NCBI GenBank assembly: GCA_023412455.1
Contig: JAEYNQ010000231.1
Coordinates: forward strand, 1-7,788
Direction of reading: 5' to 3'
Source of the DNA: Bacillota bacterium
Lineage (GTDB): Bacteria > Bacillota > Clostridia > Lachnospirales > Cellulosilyticaceae
Length of the DNA stretch: 7,788 bases
Part shown: in pieces, positions 6,851-7,788 of the stretch
How the letters are laid out: each line of letters starts with the position of its first letter
Position numbering within the stretch: position 1 is the stretch's first letter
The notes under the pieces: model-generated
Databases searched by the model: none
Told to the model about the DNA's origin: nothing
What the model saw: only the letters and a program-made list of their open reading frames with translations
Translations under genes and position numbers: made by a program

Positions 6851-6891
6851 GAAAATATACAAACTAGTGTTGAAAGAAAGGAAGTATAAAA

Positions 6892-7722
6892 ATGGAAGTA
6901 AGATATAGTATTGGGCCAAATGAAGCAAAAAAAATGACAACAAAAGAAATAAGAGAAAATTTCCTTATCCAAAATCTTTTCGTGCCAGGTGAAATAAAAA
7001 TGGTTTATAGCCATGTAGACCGTATTATTACAGGGGCAGCTGTGCCCACAAATAAACCACTTGCCATTGAAGGGAGCAAAGAATTAGGTAGTGAATACTT
7101 CCTTGAAAGAAGAGAAATGGGTGTTATTAATATTGGGGGTAAAGGATACATTACTGTAGACGGTCAAAAGATAGAAATGGATCAAAGAGATGGCCTTTAT
7201 ATCGGAAAAGAAACAAAAGAAGTGATCTTTGAGAGTGTAGATTTAGCCACACCTGCCAAGTTCTATATCAATAGTACACCCGCTCATCATGTCTATCCTC
7301 TACATAAAATAACACAAAAGGATGCTAATCCAAGACATCTTGGAACACCTGAAAATGCTAATGTAAGAACCATTTATCAATATGTGCATCCAGCAGTTTG
7401 TCAAAGCTGTCAACTGGTTATGGGACTTACAGCACTTGAAAGCGGTAGCTTATGGAATACAATGCCTTCACACACGCATGAAAGAAGAATGGAAGTTTAT
7501 TTATACTTTGATCTGTCACAAGAGGATGTGGTTTTCCACATGATGGGTCAACCTCAAGAAACCCGTCATGTGGTGATGCGAAACGAAGAGGCGGTTATTT
7601 CACCAAGTTGGTCCATTCATAGTGGCGTAGGAACTAAAAACTATACCTTTATCTGGGGAATGGCTGGGGAAAACCAAACCTTTGATGATATGGACAATAT
7701 TGTGACAACAGACTTGAGATAG
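6892..7722 (+). CDS. kduI: 5-keto-4-deoxyuronate isomerase KduI
   Basis: This cytoplasmic zinc-dependent cupin enzyme (EC 5.3.1.17) converts 5-keto-4-deoxyuronate, which arises from the unsaturated uronate released by pectin and related lyases, into 2,5-diketo-3-deoxygluconate. At 276 residues it has the normal family length. The zinc ligands known from the family are present: H194 and H196 in the PSHTHERRMEVYLYF block, E201, and H243 in SWSIHSGVGTK. Other conserved stretches are MGQPQETRHVVM (218-229) and the C-terminal FIWGMAGENQ with FDDMDN. The start at ATG 6892 has AAAGGA (6877-6882) 9 nt upstream. It is transcribed away from the regulator-uxaC operon and has its own terminator, so it is probably a single-gene unit. 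KduD, the next enzyme of the branch, is not in the window. Confidence 0.97.
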   Translation: MEVRYSIGPNEAKKMTTKEIRENFLIQNLFVPGEIKMVYSHVDRIITGAAVPTNKPLAIEGSKELGSEYFLERREMGVINIGGKGYITVDGQKIEMDQRDGLYIGKETKEVIFESVDLATPAKFYINSTPAHHVYPLHKITQKDANPRHLGTPENANVRTIYQYVHPAVCQSCQLVMGLTALESGSLWNTMPSHTHERRMEVYLYFDLSQEDVVFHMMGQPQETRHVVMRNEEAVISPSWSIHSGVGTKNYTFIWGMAGENQTFDDMDNIVTTDLR

Positions 7723-7724
7723 TA

Positions 7725-7775
7725 AAAAAGTGTTAGACAACAAAGGTCCTTGAAGGCGTTGTCTAGCACTTTTTA
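7725..7775 (+). terminator. Rho-independent terminator of kduI
   Basis: A 17-bp stem pairs 7725-7741 (AAAAAGTGTTAGACAAC) with 7758-7774 (GTTGTCTAGCACTTTTT), with one G-U wobble and a 16-nt loop. It lies 2 nt after the kduI stop and its 3' arm ends in a T-run. The A-rich left arm means it could also work in the reverse direction. Nothing more is recognisable to the window end. Confidence 0.85.
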
Positions 7776-7788
7776 TGTGTTAGAAAGA

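Noticed and set aside
6710..6943. Minus-strand open frame across the kduI upstream region
   Set aside because: It overlaps the kduI start and control region, is an AT-driven hydrophobic string, and has no ribosome-binding site.
1..7788. CRISPR array, tRNA/rRNA, insertion sequence or phage genes
   Set aside because: I saw no regularly spaced repeats, transposase or integrase-like protein, tRNA-like cloverleaf or rRNA sequence on either strand.

Overview
The window looks like chromosomal DNA from a low-GC, Gram-positive, motile, plant-polysaccharide-degrading bacterium, most likely a clostridium of the Lachnospiraceae/Cellulosilyticum kind. This rests on the AT-rich composition, strong AGGAGG ribosome-binding sites, Bacillus/Clostridium-type sigma-A promoters, the style of the chemoreceptors, and the pairing of uxaC with kduI. 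The taxonomic guess is inference only.

Layout. (1) Positions 1-1451 (+) hold the 3' two-thirds of a transmembrane methyl-accepting chemotaxis protein (MCP1), cut by the window's left edge and followed by a terminator hairpin. (2) Positions 1606-2015 are mostly non-coding, but 1614-1674 is a recognisable scrap of a second uxaC gene in minus orientation. (3) Positions 2016-4055 (+) hold a complete paralogous chemoreceptor (MCP2, dCache type). (4) A perfect 16-bp inverted repeat at 4070-4118 ends both MCP2 and the convergent gene. (5) Positions 4127-6551 (-) form a two-gene operon: a LacI-family regulator and then uxaC (uronate isomerase), 22 nt apart. (6) Positions 6552-6891 are a divergent control region with a strong promoter for the regulator operon and a LacI/cre-type palindrome over its start site. 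(7) Positions 6892-7722 (+) hold kduI (5-keto-4-deoxyuronate isomerase), followed by a terminator at 7725-7775.

How it fits together. UxaC isomerises D-galacturonate/D-glucuronate, and KduI isomerises the unsaturated-uronate product of pectin (or similar) lyase cleavage. Both feed branches that converge on 2-keto-3-deoxygluconate. The LacI-type protein is probably the local uronate-responsive repressor: its operon carries an operator at the predicted transcription start, so autoregulation is likely. The adjacent chemoreceptors could couple motility to the same substrates, but nothing in their sequences proves that.

Most interesting points. First, the order MCP - terminator - uxaC scrap - MCP - terminator - uxaC looks like a decayed tandem duplication of an MCP+uxaC unit. 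Second, the regulator has no ATG/GTG/TTG/CTG start in front of its DNA-binding helix-turn-helix, although a near-perfect Shine-Dalgarno precedes codons ATT-ATC-ATA. It either uses a rare start codon or is silenced by a start-codon mutation. A routine gene call at the internal GTG would delete the DNA-binding domain. I see no unequivocally new system; these are the leads worth following.
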